From Cladorrhinum sp. PSN259 (Eukaryota > Ascomycota > Sordariomycetes > Sordariales > Podosporaceae), in contig MU867083.1 in assembly GCA_033725935.1 (NCBI GenBank), positions 124,001-188,000 on the forward strand: a DNA stretch of 64,000 bases. Direction: 5' to 3'. The stretch's first letter is position 1. Each line of letters starts with the position of its first letter. Shown in pieces: positions 21,083 through 33,257 of the stretch. Below the pieces are notes generated by a model that saw only the letters and a program-made list of their open reading frames with translations, was not told where the DNA came from and searched no databases. The translations under genes and the position numbers were made by a program.

Positions 21083-22881
21083 CTATTCCTCCTCCTCCTC
21101 CTCCTCCTCCTGCTCTCGAAGCAATCTAATAACCCTCCAAACAGCATCCAGGTCCTTCTTTTCTTCCTCATCTTCCTCCTCCCACTTCCGCTTCTCGGCC
21201 TCCAGCGCCTCAACGCGAGTGCTGTACTCCCTCCTCAAGCCATCGATAAGCGCTCCATGTCCCCGCCCCGGTTCCTCGCCCCTGCTAACGCTTCCCTTCT
21301 TCTCCAAAGCACTGATAGTCGTCATAAAAGAGTCTATTTCCTCCTGCTCCTGCTTTAGTTTATCCTTTCGCGCTTGCTTCCTTCTCTCTGATTTTGCTAG
21401 GAGGGCGCGGTACTTCTTGCCCAAAGTTTGGAGGACCTGCTCGTTGTTGCAGAAGGCGTTGGTGAAGCTTCTCTTTCGTCGTTGTTCTTGTTGCTGTTGC
21501 GGTTGTGGTTGGGGTTGGGTGTGAGGTTGGGCCTCAGGCTGTTGCATGTCTTGCAAGCCAGGAGGGACTTGGAACTCGACTTCAAGTTGTGACGGGCCAG
21601 CATCTGGAAGCTCATCAGGTTGACTCGGAGGGTGAGAAGGACTCTGACGGGAATTCAAGACTGTAACGCATGTCTTGAGATGACGATCGACGTGAGATTG
21701 ACGTGTAAACGGCTTCGGCGGGCCTGCTGATCCAGACCTCTTGCATTTGTGATTCGGGCAAAAGAACACTGGTTGCTGTTGAGGAGGACCGTGTAACTGC
21801 TGGAGATGCCGCTTGAGGCTCGACTTTCTGGTAAAGGTCCGCTCGCACTGGGGACATTTGAGGCTATCTGCGTGGGATTGGGGTGGCGATGGCTCGCTCG
21901 AGTGGTTTTGATGGGGAAAGACAGGATGAACAGGTGGCAGAGATTGGTGCGCTGGAGTTTCGCGGGCCGTCTGGGCAAAGGGAAGGATTGTCGTGGTGGC
22001 CGCTGCGGTGGCAGTATCCCTTGGCTGTGATGGTGTGGTTGTTGGACCGTGAAAGTAATTCTGCATCTCAAGAGCTCTGGTACTCCCCGCGCTCGGGACC
22101 TGCAGAGTGTTGTCCGAGAACTGACTGGCGGTAGGTGCTAGGATGTGATTCTCTGGGTCAAAACCGTAGTGTGCATATTCGAGCATTGTGACGTCGGAAA
22201 AGTAGGCTGCTGGCGAGAGTGGCTGTGACCCATACACTAGAATATGTGAGTAGCCTATCTATGATGAGACTTGGGTATCAGTTGGGGTCCGCGCATCATA
22301 CCTGGTTGAGTCGAAAAAAGCGGTTCATACCCTCCATCTTGCTCGGGCATAGGAAGAAGACTGGGATCGATGAAATCTTGTTCTGAGAAGCCGACGATGA
22401 ACATCCAGCAGACTCCCCATAACACCACAAGTGCTGGCCATATTGTCCAGGGCATCGTGGTGCAAAAGTGTCGCCTATTGCATGGAAACTCGCTCCATAA
22501 CCTTGACAACTTGACGAAATGAGTGAGTTCGTCCTGCAAATTCTTCAGAAAGTCGAACACATCGTCGAGAAACTCCAAAATATGCCGATGAAACTCCTCA
22601 TGGAGTTGTTCCAGGCTTTGACCGAGATGACCCAACTTCAGAGGTTTCTCGCACAATTCCTCCCAAACAAGCTGCCAAGTCTTGGAGTTCTTAGTCACAC
22701 CTCCAAAAATGTCCTCCCAAAAGATAGCATCTCTCGGGTCTGGTTTTGCCCTTGACGGGAAACTATGGGAACACAGGTGTAGTGATCGATGTGATGGTGG
22801 GAAAGATTCCCCGCCATGCAACACGCTATATAATCTACCTGTATGGCAGCAATCGCCATCTGCTGTTAGCAAGTGGGGCAC
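21083..22881 (-). CDS. C2H2 zinc-finger protein with long N-terminal exon
   Basis: Exons 22881-22302 and 22236-21083 join across a 65-nt intron (22237-22301, GTATGA...TTCTAG), giving up to 577 residues. One classic finger, CPQC-x12-H-x4-H (about 321-343), is followed by a second, irregular Cys/His segment (FFCPNHKCKR...HVDRHLKTC). The C-terminus is a charged coiled coil ending in a run of nine Glu. A Gln/Pro-rich region between them looks like an activation domain. The true start is uncertain: candidates are 22881, 22455 and 22404. The 22881 and 22455 starts include a hydrophobic segment (WPALVVLWGVCWMFIVGF), the longest also a helical acidic region; the shortest begins at MFIVGFSEQDFIDPSLL and includes only its end. 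Probable nuclear transcription factor; target unknown. Confidence 0.78.
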
Positions 22882-24799
22882 ATTCTCACATAAACACTCC
22901 GACCATGAACTTGGGACTGCATGTAGGTCAGCTAGATCTGGACATCGTATGCGTTCGTCGTCAGGGAATCACCGCGTACGTTTTATATGTAATTTAATCT
23001 CGGCAATTTTTTTAAGATGCCCGACCGTCCATTTAGGTCTGAAAATGAAATCTTGCTCGGAATCTTCGACGACGTCGAAGGGGTATTCCATAATTTGTGA
23101 GACTGATGGATCCATCATGGAGGTTTAAAGAAATAATGAAGAGCGCCGATAGTCTAATATGATAGATCCAACATTAATTTTAAAGGGAAAGAAGGACAAA
23201 AACTAAGCCGTCAATGATTGGAAAATTTGTCGAACAACATCAGGTGTGGGCATTGCTTGTACTTATGCACCTACAGTACATGTGAGAAACAACATGGGCT
23301 GGCCATCGTCTCAGCTGCCCTGATCCTCCGAGCTCGCGGCACAGAAAAGAGAGCGGAAAATCTGGGGTGCAAGATTATTGAGGTGCTTGCCTGGGGTGCT
23401 GGTGGGATCACACAAACCGGGCGCAATTTGGAAGCGCACCCCAGTGCGCCCCAACGCACCCCAACGCACACCATCACTCACAAGTGCATGAACGGACAAC
23501 TCCAGAGCCAATGAATTGTGGCGCTGAGACTTGGCAATACAGCCACAGTGACACGCTTTGCAAGACTGTGCATATGGAAACATCCATTGGCTTAGAGCAG
23601 GTCATGGTGACAGGTGTGTCCAAAAGGCAGATTACTGGCGAGAGGAGGGAGAAATTAGGTATACAATCTTTATGGTGTGGTTCCATTCACTGTCATTGAG
23701 AATGTTGGGCAAAATTAATAAAGAAAGCTAGACACCTCTTTTCCCTCACGCATTAAATCATACAATGAACTCCTCTCACATTATGATGTGTCTATCCATC
23801 TCCTCTTTAGTTCTGCTTAGATCTTTTCCATCTTAAAATAGTATCCAAGTCATTCGAGTCTCCCGAAGTTTGATTTTGTGCTCCCAGATTACCCAAGTCA
23901 CTGAAAGCTGCCCGATACTGTCTCCATTCGTGCTCTGACCCTCTAGTTTGACCGTAGGGAGTTCAAGTCAAGTTGATGGTTGGCAGGGCCAATGGGATTG
24001 AACGTAGACAAGTCAATAAATTCAGTGCTCGCCAGATCCTGGTCAATGCCTGCTTCATCAACATAAAAGTGTTGACCAAGACCAGGAGGCTGGCTCAAAC
24101 AACCCAGAAATGCCCAGGGAGGTCAATGATCGTTGCAGGAGGGACAAACAAGAACAATGTGTGAAGGCTTACTTGAGGGAGCTGAGAGATAAAGACTTGG
24201 ACTCTGGGATGACTTGGAATCTTCGTTGATCATGCCCACAGCAGGGGCAAGGTGGTTGGCTGCGGGGTATTCTTGCACACCGTCGCAAATCCTCGTTCGA
24301 TATGTGCAGGTACTCAGTGGAGGCACGTCAACAAATCATCAAGTCCAGTCACAAAGTCACCACCACCAACTTGCTCGCCTACCTTAAACCCCCTTCCTAC
24401 AAAGGTCAAAAGCCTCCTGCACATATGAGTTGAGGGCTGATTGTTATACATTGTGTGTCTAAATACGTACCTAGAAAGAAAAAAGACACAGGATGAATTA
24501 AGGATTTAGAGCGTGTGTATGGTGGTATATAGATGCCACAGATAAACATGAAATGACCGAAAGGCAGGCAAGGTTCCTTCTCATATGTATGTAACGGTGG
24601 ATGAAACAAGAACCAACAGAACCACAACCGCCCTCAACGCGTATTCCACGGGTATTATTTCCGTTTCGTCCAATGGGGTGGAAGAGTAAATGCGAGAGGG
24701 ACCGGATACATATATAAACTCGCATTTTTCATCAACAAAAAACCTCGCATTTTCTCATCAATCAATTTTTTCAAATCTGTTTTTCAACCGCCACACAAA
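22882..24799. other. Divergent intergenic region
   Basis: About 1.9 kb between the C2H2 gene (-) and the NmrA-like gene (+). Only short frames are present. A GCGCACCCCA/ACGCACCCCA-type repeat tract occurs at about 23433-23472. ACATATATAAACTCGC near 24708-24723 is a possible TATA box for the NmrA-like gene. No tRNA or transposon was recognised. Confidence 0.5.
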
Positions 24800-25738
24800 A
24801 TGACAATGACCTCCAAAAAAACCATCCTCGTCACCGGCGCAACAGGCAACCAAGGCTCCGGAGTAATCAAGCACTGTCTCGCAGCCGGACACAATGTCCA
24901 CGCACTCGTGAGGGACCCCTCGTCCGCCAAATCAAAGGCACTCGAAACAAGCGGCGCAGTCCTCATTCAAGGCACCTACGACGACGACATTCGCTCCCTC
25001 ACCCGCGCCTTCTCTGGCGTAGAAACAGTCTTTTACGTCCCGGTCAACTCACCAAAGGGACTCCACGGACGCGAATTCGACATTCAGCGCAGCAGAAACG
25101 TCATCAACGCCGCGCGTCTCTCCGGCTCCGTCAAACAGTTCATCGTTTCTACCTCCATCAGAACAGGCCAGCACTCAAAACTCCCCGGGTGGGGGGAACA
25201 GCATCCCATGTACGATTACTGGCTCACCAAACATGCTATCGAGGAATTAGTGCGCAGTGCGGGGTTTGAAAGCTGGACCATACTGCGGCCGGCGCATTTC
25301 TTGCAGAATTTGTGTTTGCCTGTTCGGGAGTTTATCTTTTCCGGGTTTAACAAAAATGATAAAGTTCCGGTCTTGAGGACTGCGTGGAAAGCCGAGACCA
25401 AGATTGCGTGGATTGATGTTGGGGATGAGGGTAGAGTGGTTGTTGCTGCGTTGGCTGATCCTGATAAATTTCATGGACGAGAAATTGATTTGGCGGTGGA
25501 GGTCTTGACGCCGTTTGAGCTGGCTGCAAAGATTGGAAGGGTGCTGGGGAAGGAGGTGAAGGTTCATCATTATACGGAGAAAGAGCAGGAGGAGCTTCTG
25601 AAGGCTGCCTCTCCTATTATTGCTGGGCAGAGGTGGGCGAATGACGTGTCGGCGGAAATGGGCGATGTGACTGATGCCGGAAGAGACTTTGAGCTCACTT
25701 CGGTTGACGAGTTTTTGAGAAACCAAGAGCAGTTCTGA
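24800..25738 (+). CDS. NmrA-like NAD(P)-binding protein
   Basis: Intronless, 312 residues. The N-terminal TILVTGATGNQGSG (8-21) is the GxxGNxG dinucleotide-binding loop of the NmrA/isoflavone-reductase-like atypical SDRs. It is followed by typical elements: LVRDPSS, a YDDDIRSLTRAFSGVETVFYV-like strand and helix (about 71-91), KQFIVSTSI, a YWLTKHAIEELVRSAG region with the Lys that matches the family, and WTILRPAHFLQN. Members either sense the NAD(P) redox state and bind transcription factors (NmrA with AreA) or reduce small molecules; nothing here decides which. The start could be Met1 or Met3. Confidence 0.92.
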   Translation: MTMTSKKTILVTGATGNQGSGVIKHCLAAGHNVHALVRDPSSAKSKALETSGAVLIQGTYDDDIRSLTRAFSGVETVFYVPVNSPKGLHGREFDIQRSRNVINAARLSGSVKQFIVSTSIRTGQHSKLPGWGEQHPMYDYWLTKHAIEELVRSAGFESWTILRPAHFLQNLCLPVREFIFSGFNKNDKVPVLRTAWKAETKIAWIDVGDEGRVVVAALADPDKFHGREIDLAVEVLTPFELAAKIGRVLGKEVKVHHYTEKEQEELLKAASPIIAGQRWANDVSAEMGDVTDAGRDFELTSVDEFLRNQEQF

Positions 25739-26044
25739 TGGATCAAGTTATACCTCCCATTTCATCATCATCACTAATGCGCACCGGCTGGGGCATATTC
25801 GAAAATGACCGAGTTGTAGTAGTTTGCCATTATCATTTCGTCTATTTTACTATGTCTAATCATGTGGTATCTTGATGTGTTTGCCTTGCCCAGTACCTTC
25901 AGGTGAGAAAAGAAAAGAAAACGGAGGCTTCGAAGAGGTTGAAAGAATAAAAGATAATACAGGAAGAAAAGGCAACAGAAGAAAACAAGTTTCAAAAGAT
26001 ACAAAGAGTGTAATGATCTCAACGGTCACCTTGAGTGACCCTTT
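25739..26044. other. Short convergent intergenic region
   Basis: Holds the 3' ends of the NmrA-like gene (+) and the ankyrin gene (-). It is A/G-rich and shows no gene. Confidence 0.5.
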
Positions 26045-29000
26045 TTAAGCCAATAACCTCTGTGCCCTGGGTGCCCCCCCAATGCCGGCCATGCCTCTCT
26101 CGCTCTGTTGCCACCGTCTCAATTCTTCCAAATTGACTTGTCCAATAATATTACCCCTTTGTGTTCGTAACTCAGTCATGTGCATATCATGCCTCTCCTG
26201 GGCTTGGGATCTTTCCCTCATCTGTCTTTGCGCCGCCATCTGATCGCCTTCGTACATCAGTTCGCGATCAAGCTGCCTCTTTTTCTGGCCATGACTAAAA
26301 TCCTGCAGTCTCTTCCTCCTGTCAAACTCCAGCTGTTGCAAGTTGAAGTTCTCCTTCTCATCCCAACGTTGACGATGCGTGGTCTGCATCTGAGCCAAGC
26401 TGCGGGCGTGGCGCAGTTCCCTAAACTCGCCATTGAGCTGCTCGTGATTTTTACGCTCCTCAATGTGGTGCAAATGCACCTGCTGTCGGTGTCCCAGCCC
26501 CGCATCTCTCTTCTGGCCTACCATGGCCATATCATCGTTATGTCTCTGCCACCGAACTCTCGAATTTACGTTGGCCTCACTGACGCGAATGTTGGAGTCG
26601 TTATGGTGCGTCACGGCTTTGGTCATGATGGCTTGCTGGTGATCCAGCCCTCTGTGCCGACGTTGCTGTTGGGAAGCCTCCTCGCGATGACGCAAACTGC
26701 GGCTATGGGTAAGGTCCTCGATGTGGGCAACAGCGTGTGCCTTTTCCGTTTCTCGTCTAATCTCGTTGGCGTGAATTTCCTCCACCCGGCGGTTGTGCTG
26801 CTCCCAAAGCCGTCGTTCGCGCTCGTACTCACGGATCTCCTCTGGCAAACCTACTGCGTCGACCGGCTGCTCCTCTTCCATGGTGGCATAGTACCGATCC
26901 TCACAGCCATGCTCTCTGAGCATTTGAAGCAAAGACTCGCTCTGCGGGCCCAACAGAATGCCCTTGGAGACATACATTGTAGGCGAGTAGTGATAAACCC
27001 CTTGTTGGTAGGTGTTTTCGTGGCTGTTAAGTGTTCTGTATAGTAGCCGATCCAAGAGAAGTCGTGTAATGGCCTCGTTGTTTTGATTATCCAACGCCAT
27101 GAAAATAACTGTCTTGCCGTTGACTTTAAGCAACGGGCTGGCATCAACCGATGAAAGTAGGTCAATCGCCTCCTCGGCAACGCCAATGTCATCCGGGGTG
27201 TCTGCCTTGAATGCAATCTCTCCCAGAGCAGTACGACCTCCATGGCGTGTGGATCTGAAGTTGGGATCGTGACCAGCTCCGAGGAGGAGCTTCATTGCCG
27301 CTGTATGAAAACCTCGGGCAGCCTCGTGAAGGCTCCCGTCATTTGTTGCAGGCTTCTCCGTGTGCTTGAGAAGCAGAGCTAGCGTGGCAAAATCACCTTC
27401 GCGCGCTGCAAAGAACAAAGCTGAGCGACCCCTGCTGTCCTTCACAGAAATCTTGGCTCCGTTGTCGAGGAGCAACTCAACAAGATCGACCCTCCTCGCC
27501 TTTACGGCCACTAACAGGGGTGTCGTTCCAGAGCTGGGCGAGGTGTAAGATACATCAGCGCCATGGCGAATTAGGGCCTCGACGACCTCGACACCGATCA
27601 CGCCATCCTCCTGAAGCAAAGCCCACATCAAAACAGAGACTGGCTCAATCTCTGAACTGAGCCGGTCTTCCCCGGACTTGCGCGTATACCGACAAAGTTC
27701 CATGGAAATCGTTGAGTCCAATCGACAGCCGCCCCTGACCAGGCTATCAAGGATTGCCACGGAGTGACCAAATCCCTTGAGGCACAAGATTATTGGGGAC
27801 TGCGGCATGCCGGGTAGCGACCGATTGAAGTCGGTGACCGCGGTTCGAGAGTGACCCATCACATCAAGCAGTTCGAGCAAAAGTGTCTCTTCATGATGAG
27901 CCATAATAGCTGCAAAGAGTGCAAGGGTGGTCGAGCCAGAATCGGGTCGCCTATCGAGGAGTGAAGAAAGAAGCACTGGATCACCTCTCGAAGCCGCTAG
28001 TCCCAAGGCCTTTCCGTTCTCGTGGTCGACATCGGCCCCGAATGAAAACAATACGTCGAGAAGAATTCTTGCCAGGTCTGCATTGTCTTCCTTGCAAGCC
28101 AGGCAATCTACCACCTCGATCATTGCTCTGCTAGCAACTTGAGACGAAGCACCATGTTGAAGGAGAATCCTGATCACTTCAACGTGTTCGAACGATATCC
28201 ACTTCCTGTCGCGACTGATGATGGTAACGAAAGCGCACGTAAACAGCTCCTTGTTCTTACCGGTGTATTGGGCAAGAAGACTAAGGAGATCACGGTCAAG
28301 GTTGCACGCGGCATTTTTTATGCAAACACCGTCCTCATGAGCTGCTTCTGCCCCGGACTCGAGAATCGTTTTAATAAGTGCCAAGTCCGGTTTCGCCTCG
28401 AGAACGACATGCTTGAGGGCAGTATTGAGGTGATCGAGCTGGAACCGGCCAAATAGTTCCCTCAAAATAACTCTCCTGTTCGGCCGCGGGGCCTCAAGAG
28501 ACTCTAGAAGCGCGGTGAAAAGGGCCTTGTAACTGATCCCCTGGTTGAGAAGCAGATGAAAAGTTTCGGGTCGGAAACTGCGAACGGCATACACAAAGAC
28601 TTCACCGTTGTTGTAGTTGACGGAAGCCCGTGTGAGAAGAAGTTGGATCAAGCGACTGCATATATCGTAAGTATTCTGCTGATGACTTGAAGGCGCGGGA
28701 AAAGAACTCACGTATTTTCAGGCTCGCTTCTGAATGCGTCCACCAACGCCTTTCCGACTGCCTTGTCGCTGATCTGGTGCCGCAAAACTATCTGGACCAT
28801 GATTTGCTTTTCATCGGTATTGGAGATTTCCATCGCCCACGGCAATGCGGCACCCAGTGACTCAGGTGATGGTACCCTTGACACAATCTCCTCAGCAACT
28901 TCCTTACATGATGCCCGCACTGCAATCTGAAGTGCCTCTCCTTTTCGGTAGTTAATTTCTGCCTTTCCATCCACAAGAAGCAACCTAAAGATTCGCATGT

Positions 29001-30204
29001 CTCTGGCCAAAGCAGAGTCGTCGCCGCGTTGGGAGTCCGATACAACGCAATGAACAATCTTGACGAGGGCATCTTCAGTGCAAGACCCTTGTGCACCGGC
29101 TTCAATGAGAGCTTGAGCGACCTCGTATTGTAGCTCGGTATTACTCATCACCAAAGCTTGCGACATGGCCATGGTAAGACTCCTTGCAGATGGTTCAAAT
29201 GCAAGCAGCTTTATGATGATGTCCAGTTGCTCGGTGCGGATTGCTTCGGCAAGAGCCACACCATCATAATCTTCGGACACTCTCCTGTGACGAAGGACAG
29301 TATCGAGTAGATGTATCTGCCGTCTTGTGATCATCTCCACGAACCCACTTGATGTAAGTCGTATTGTCTCGGGACCCCGGGCACCAGCTGCCAGACACAG
29401 TTCCAACATCTCACGACCCAAAATGTGTCCCTCCTCTTCTATTGACCCTTGCAGCTTCCCAATGGCAGCATCCAGAGATCGAGGGGATGCCGAGACTGAA
29501 CCAGATATAAGGGCGGCAACAAAATCGGGGCGGCGGATTTCCACAGCCTCCAGCAAAGCACTGGCATTCTGGTAGTTGACGTCGGCCCAGTGGCTGAGAA
29601 GAAGATGAATGACTTCCATAGAACGATTATGCACCGCCAACCGCAAGCCAGCTGACCGGCACGCCAGACAAGGGAGGTGATGACCGGAAAGGAGAGCCTG
29701 AATGAGCTCCACTTTGTTGTGGAAGACGGCATTTTGGAAGTCGTCGTGAAGTAGAACTGGGCTTGCTCCGTGCTCCAGCAAGGTCCGGAGGACAGCCATG
29801 TCACCACGGACTATGGCATGGTGAAGAACGCTATCGAGATTGTGCTGGTCTGCGCGAGCAGCCAGCAAGTGAACAGTCTCTGGACGACATCTTACTGTAG
29901 CTCGAAGTAGAAGATTGCTTCGTTCCCCTGGCTGCTGGCGTTGGGCGATTTTGCTCCAGGTCGTGGAATTCCTCCTCCGCACAAAGTTGACGTCGGCGCC
30001 AAGATCTAGTAATGCCCTAACGACGCCGACAGACCCGTCAGACTCGATGACTTCGGATAATACCTTGTTGATCTCTTTGTACGTGTAATCTGTGGCAGCT
30101 GGTGAAGAGAAGCGGTTGCGGAGCCAGCCAAGGGGTTGCTCGTCTCGAAGGGATTCTCTTTGTGCCTGGAGGAGTCGGGTAGCTTGTTTGATCTCGTTAT
30201 CCAT
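26045..30204 (-). CDS. Giant ankyrin-repeat protein with coiled-coil tail
   Basis: Exons 30204-28712 and 28655-26045 join across a 56-nt intron (28656-28711, GTGAGT, branch CTTAC, ATGCAG), giving 1367 residues. From about residue 60 to 1080 it is built of degenerate helical repeats, many of the ankyrin type. Examples are VVRALLDLGADVN, AVLRTLLEHGASPV, VEVIRILLQHGAS, ALIRHGADVSYTSPSSGTTP and LLLDNGAKISVKDSRGRSAL. The last 270 residues are a highly charged Arg/Glu/Gln/His coiled coil. No NACHT, NB-ARC, HET or PFD-type motif precedes the repeats, so this is not a complete NLR. The N-terminus (MDNEIKQATRLLQAQRESL) is a helix. It may be a scaffold or self/nonself-type repeat protein; function unknown. 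Confidence 0.9.
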
Positions 30205-31378
30205 TGCGTGCTGCGTCGGCTACTAGCGCGAAATGGTGGTTGGATATGGTGTGCGCATTGTTCAGATGTCGAAGAAGCAAGACCGGAAGAAAAGCAGGGT
30301 CAAGGGGGTCGTGGGTGCAGGTGGGTAGGTGAGGTATGTATGCTGTGTTGTCTGTAACAACAATTCCCCAAACGTGATGGATTTGGAACACTTTTTTCCG
30401 ACCAACAGCCAGGCTGCAGATGGTGCGGATCTCTGAGACGAAACAGACGGAGGATTGAAGGGGAGAACGCATCGCTCAAGGACATCGAGTCGTGTTCCAT
30501 TTTCCAGACCCAACGGGGTGGGATGACGTTTGGTACATGTCTTGGCCATCAGGCTCTGGATGCTTGGTGGTTGCTTGAAGATGCTGGGTTCAGGGGCTTG
30601 TGCGTCTGAAAGACGTGTTGTCGGCGCTTGGTTGGTTGGCTATCGATTTCCCGGCACACATTAGCCGCCTGAAGTGCATGTTCTGCGCCGCAGACGAGAG
30701 GTTTGCTGGACCACTGATTTTTCGATAAGCGCTGTCGCCGATGTTTCAGTGGGGCCGTACCTCCTGTGACGTGGTTGAGGGTGAGTCGTCGTCCCAGCCT
30801 TACTGCATAACTGGTCGAATAATATTTCCGGAAGAGGCATTTGCAGACCGTTGTGCAAATTATCTCGCTGCATGTCAGACGGAACGCGCGGACAAGACAA
30901 GATGTTAGGGTCGCATCAGAAAAACAGTGGATGGCTTCGGGGACACAGAATGGAAGGAGTGGACCCTTGGATTCCCCGGGTTGATGCAATGGAACCTACA
31001 GCATAGAAGGATGCTGTCGGAGATGACGAACCTGGAACGCAGCACCTTGAAAGCAACTGTTCGGATGCTCCTTCCGCACCCGGAATTAAAGCTGGCTTTG
31101 GAATCCCCAAAAAATATTCACTTTGTCTATCTTGCTTTGCCACAACCGTGCATGTCGGCATTACGAGACTCTCCCAGTTTTGCTTATTTCCTTCGCCGTC
31201 ATCCTTCCCGCGCTTCTTCAGACTCCATATCAAACACATCCCAAAAGACTGCTCGTAGCCCGCTCCCCCTTCCCTGAACGAGTTGCAGCATAAACGGAAG
31301 AGGGCGTGTACCTGCATTCCACAGACCTGTACCTGCATCTCTTTCGGTACCTGCATTTCTCTCGGTACCTGCAGAGTC
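30205..31378. other. Intergenic, no gene seen
   Basis: Promoter side of the ankyrin gene and 3' flank of the MFS gene. It contains the short tandem repeat described at 31307. Frames reading through this region on the minus strand are extensions of the last MFS exon in the wrong frame. Confidence 0.5.
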
Positions 31379-31380
31379 CT
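31307..31380. repeat. 18-bp tandem repeat after MFS gene
   Basis: Four copies of GTACCTGCA(T) at 31307, 31329, 31347 and 31365; the last two intervals are exactly 18 bp and the first is 22 bp. The tract begins immediately downstream of the MFS stop codon. Confidence 0.85.
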
Positions 31381-33257
31381 ACTTTGTGCTGCGCAGCCCT
31401 GATCCTTTGGCCAAAAGAGCCGCACACACGGCGGCTGCTGCGACAAGAGTCGACGTGGCGAACGAATACCGAAGGCCGTCGTAATACACAAGACGAGCCT
31501 TGAGCTGAATATCCGGCGGCAATGATTTGATGGCTGAAACCGAGTGCCGAATCTCGTTGATGACCTAAAGGCAGTCCAATCGTCAGCACTTTCAACAACA
31601 CCTGATGGATCCTTCCAAAACACGGAAAAGGGGCGTACTCTCCATTTGTCTGGTATCTCGCCCAAAGCATCCGGAAGCCGGACGCTGAGCGTGGTTTGCA
31701 GAATTGCCGACGTGATAGCAACACCGTAGACGGTTCCCAAGGACCGAATCAGATACACTGTGGATGCCGAGACCGCGTGATCTATATGTGAGTGGTCAAT
31801 ATCTATCAGCGTCACATAGTTTTTCTCCAATGGGGACGGCCCACCTGCGTGATCGAATGTGGCCAACGACGTAAACAAGATCCCCGGGTAAACAATGCCT
31901 TGGCCGAGATTTGCCGGGAAGATGTAGACATAATACTTCCATGCAGAGTCCTCAAAGCCAAGAGATGTCACCAACGCATTGCCAACAACCATTAAAATGG
32001 CACCAACACGAACAAGACCAAGCAGCTTGCCCCATCTTGACATGACAACCCCAGCCACGAGGCCCCCGATAGGTGTTGCCAGAGATGGAATAGCCAAGCG
32101 AGCCCCAGCAGTTGTTGCAGAGTCAAGCAACACAACCTGAAAAAATAGAGGCAGGTTGAAGAGATACTAAAAATGGAAGATACGGTGAGAACAAATTCAT
32201 TCACAACTTGAAGTAAATGGGGCCACAAGGCAGGAGTTGGAGATACTTACCGCATAAGCAGATAAGCCAACACAAATATTGGCAAACTCTACCAATATCG
32301 GGAATTTGCCCTTGATCAACCGCAAGGGTATCACTGGGATGGCCCGAGTCTTTGCTTCCACCACAAAGAACAAGAAAAACAGCAAAGTGCTGCCCACCAA
32401 AGACGCGATAACCCAGGGGCTGCTCCACGGAAGCTCGTTTCCGCCAAGACTGAGGCCGACAAGCTGGATAGAGATGGCGAGTACCAGTATCAGAGCACCA
32501 GAGACGTCTACTCTCGACCAAATGTCCCGGAACCCTTGGCCAAGATCAAATCCTCCTTGTGGGTTCTTGACTACCAAGGCTCCAACAAACAGAGCAAAGG
32601 CAGAGATAGGCACCTGGAGCAGAAAGCACCATCTCCATCCGATGCCATCAGCTATCGACCCTCCGAACGAAGCCCCACAGATGGCTCCAAACCCAAACAT
32701 GCCATTTTGCAATGCCTGATACATGCCTCTCTTGCGGAAGGGAATCATATCCGAGTTGACAATCGTGGCTAGTGCAGCTTTTAGTCATGAATACGCAGAT
32801 AATCCGGAGCGAACATACCCATCGTCATTAGCCCTCCGCCACCAAAGCCAGTCAGGGCACGCATGCAATTTAGCAGCACAATATTTCCAGCTACACCGCA
32901 ACCCAGGCAGCCCAGCGCGAAGGTGATGGTCGAGATGAAGAAACAAAGTCGTCGTCCGAAGATGTCAGAAACCCTTCCGTACAACGGCTGGAACGCAGTG
33001 CTGGTCACCAGATAGGAAGTCGTCAACCACGATGCCGTATTGGCTGCATCGAACTCAGAACTGATTACCGCATAGGTTGCCGCAGTGATGGTCCCATCGA
33101 AGCCGTACAGAAACACATTTGACATGATGGCCACCTGGATCCAAACGAATCCCCGTGGTGGTTTCCAATCTTCCTCATCCGGAGCACGAAGGAGTGGTTG
33201 GTCTTCTCTTGCATGCTGGACGCCGTCTTCCTGACGACCATTTTCCTCTGACGTCAT
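31379..33257 (-). CDS. MFS transporter, DHA2/vacuolar basic amino acid type
   Basis: Five exons (33257-32819, 32768-32251, 32166-31845, 31781-31639, 31564-31379) give 535 residues. All four introns are 50-84 nt with GT...AG ends. Fourteen hydrophobic spans are expected. Family motifs are FLYGFDGTITAATYAVIS in span 1, FQPLYGRVSDIFGRR (MFS motif A, YGRxSDxFGRR), GFGGGGLMTM, and YLFNLPLFFQ. The hydrophilic N-terminus contains DQPLLRAP, an acidic dileucine-like signal that in fungi directs transporters to the vacuole. The closest functional class I know is the yeast Vba/fission yeast Fnx group (basic amino acids across the vacuolar membrane), but drug-efflux DHA2 members share these motifs. The splice at 31564 replaces a long wrong-frame readthrough. 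Confidence 0.9.

Noticed and set aside
26180..27043. Plus-strand 287-codon frame rich in Leu
   Set aside because: Antisense of the coiled-coil tail of the ankyrin protein; Leu comes from complementary Gln/Glu codons.
30916..31640. Readthrough extension of the last MFS exon with repeated Cys-Arg-Tyr units
   Set aside because: It results from reading a 74-nt intron and the 18-bp repeat in the wrong frame; splicing at 31565-31638 gives a family-like end and a stop at 31379.
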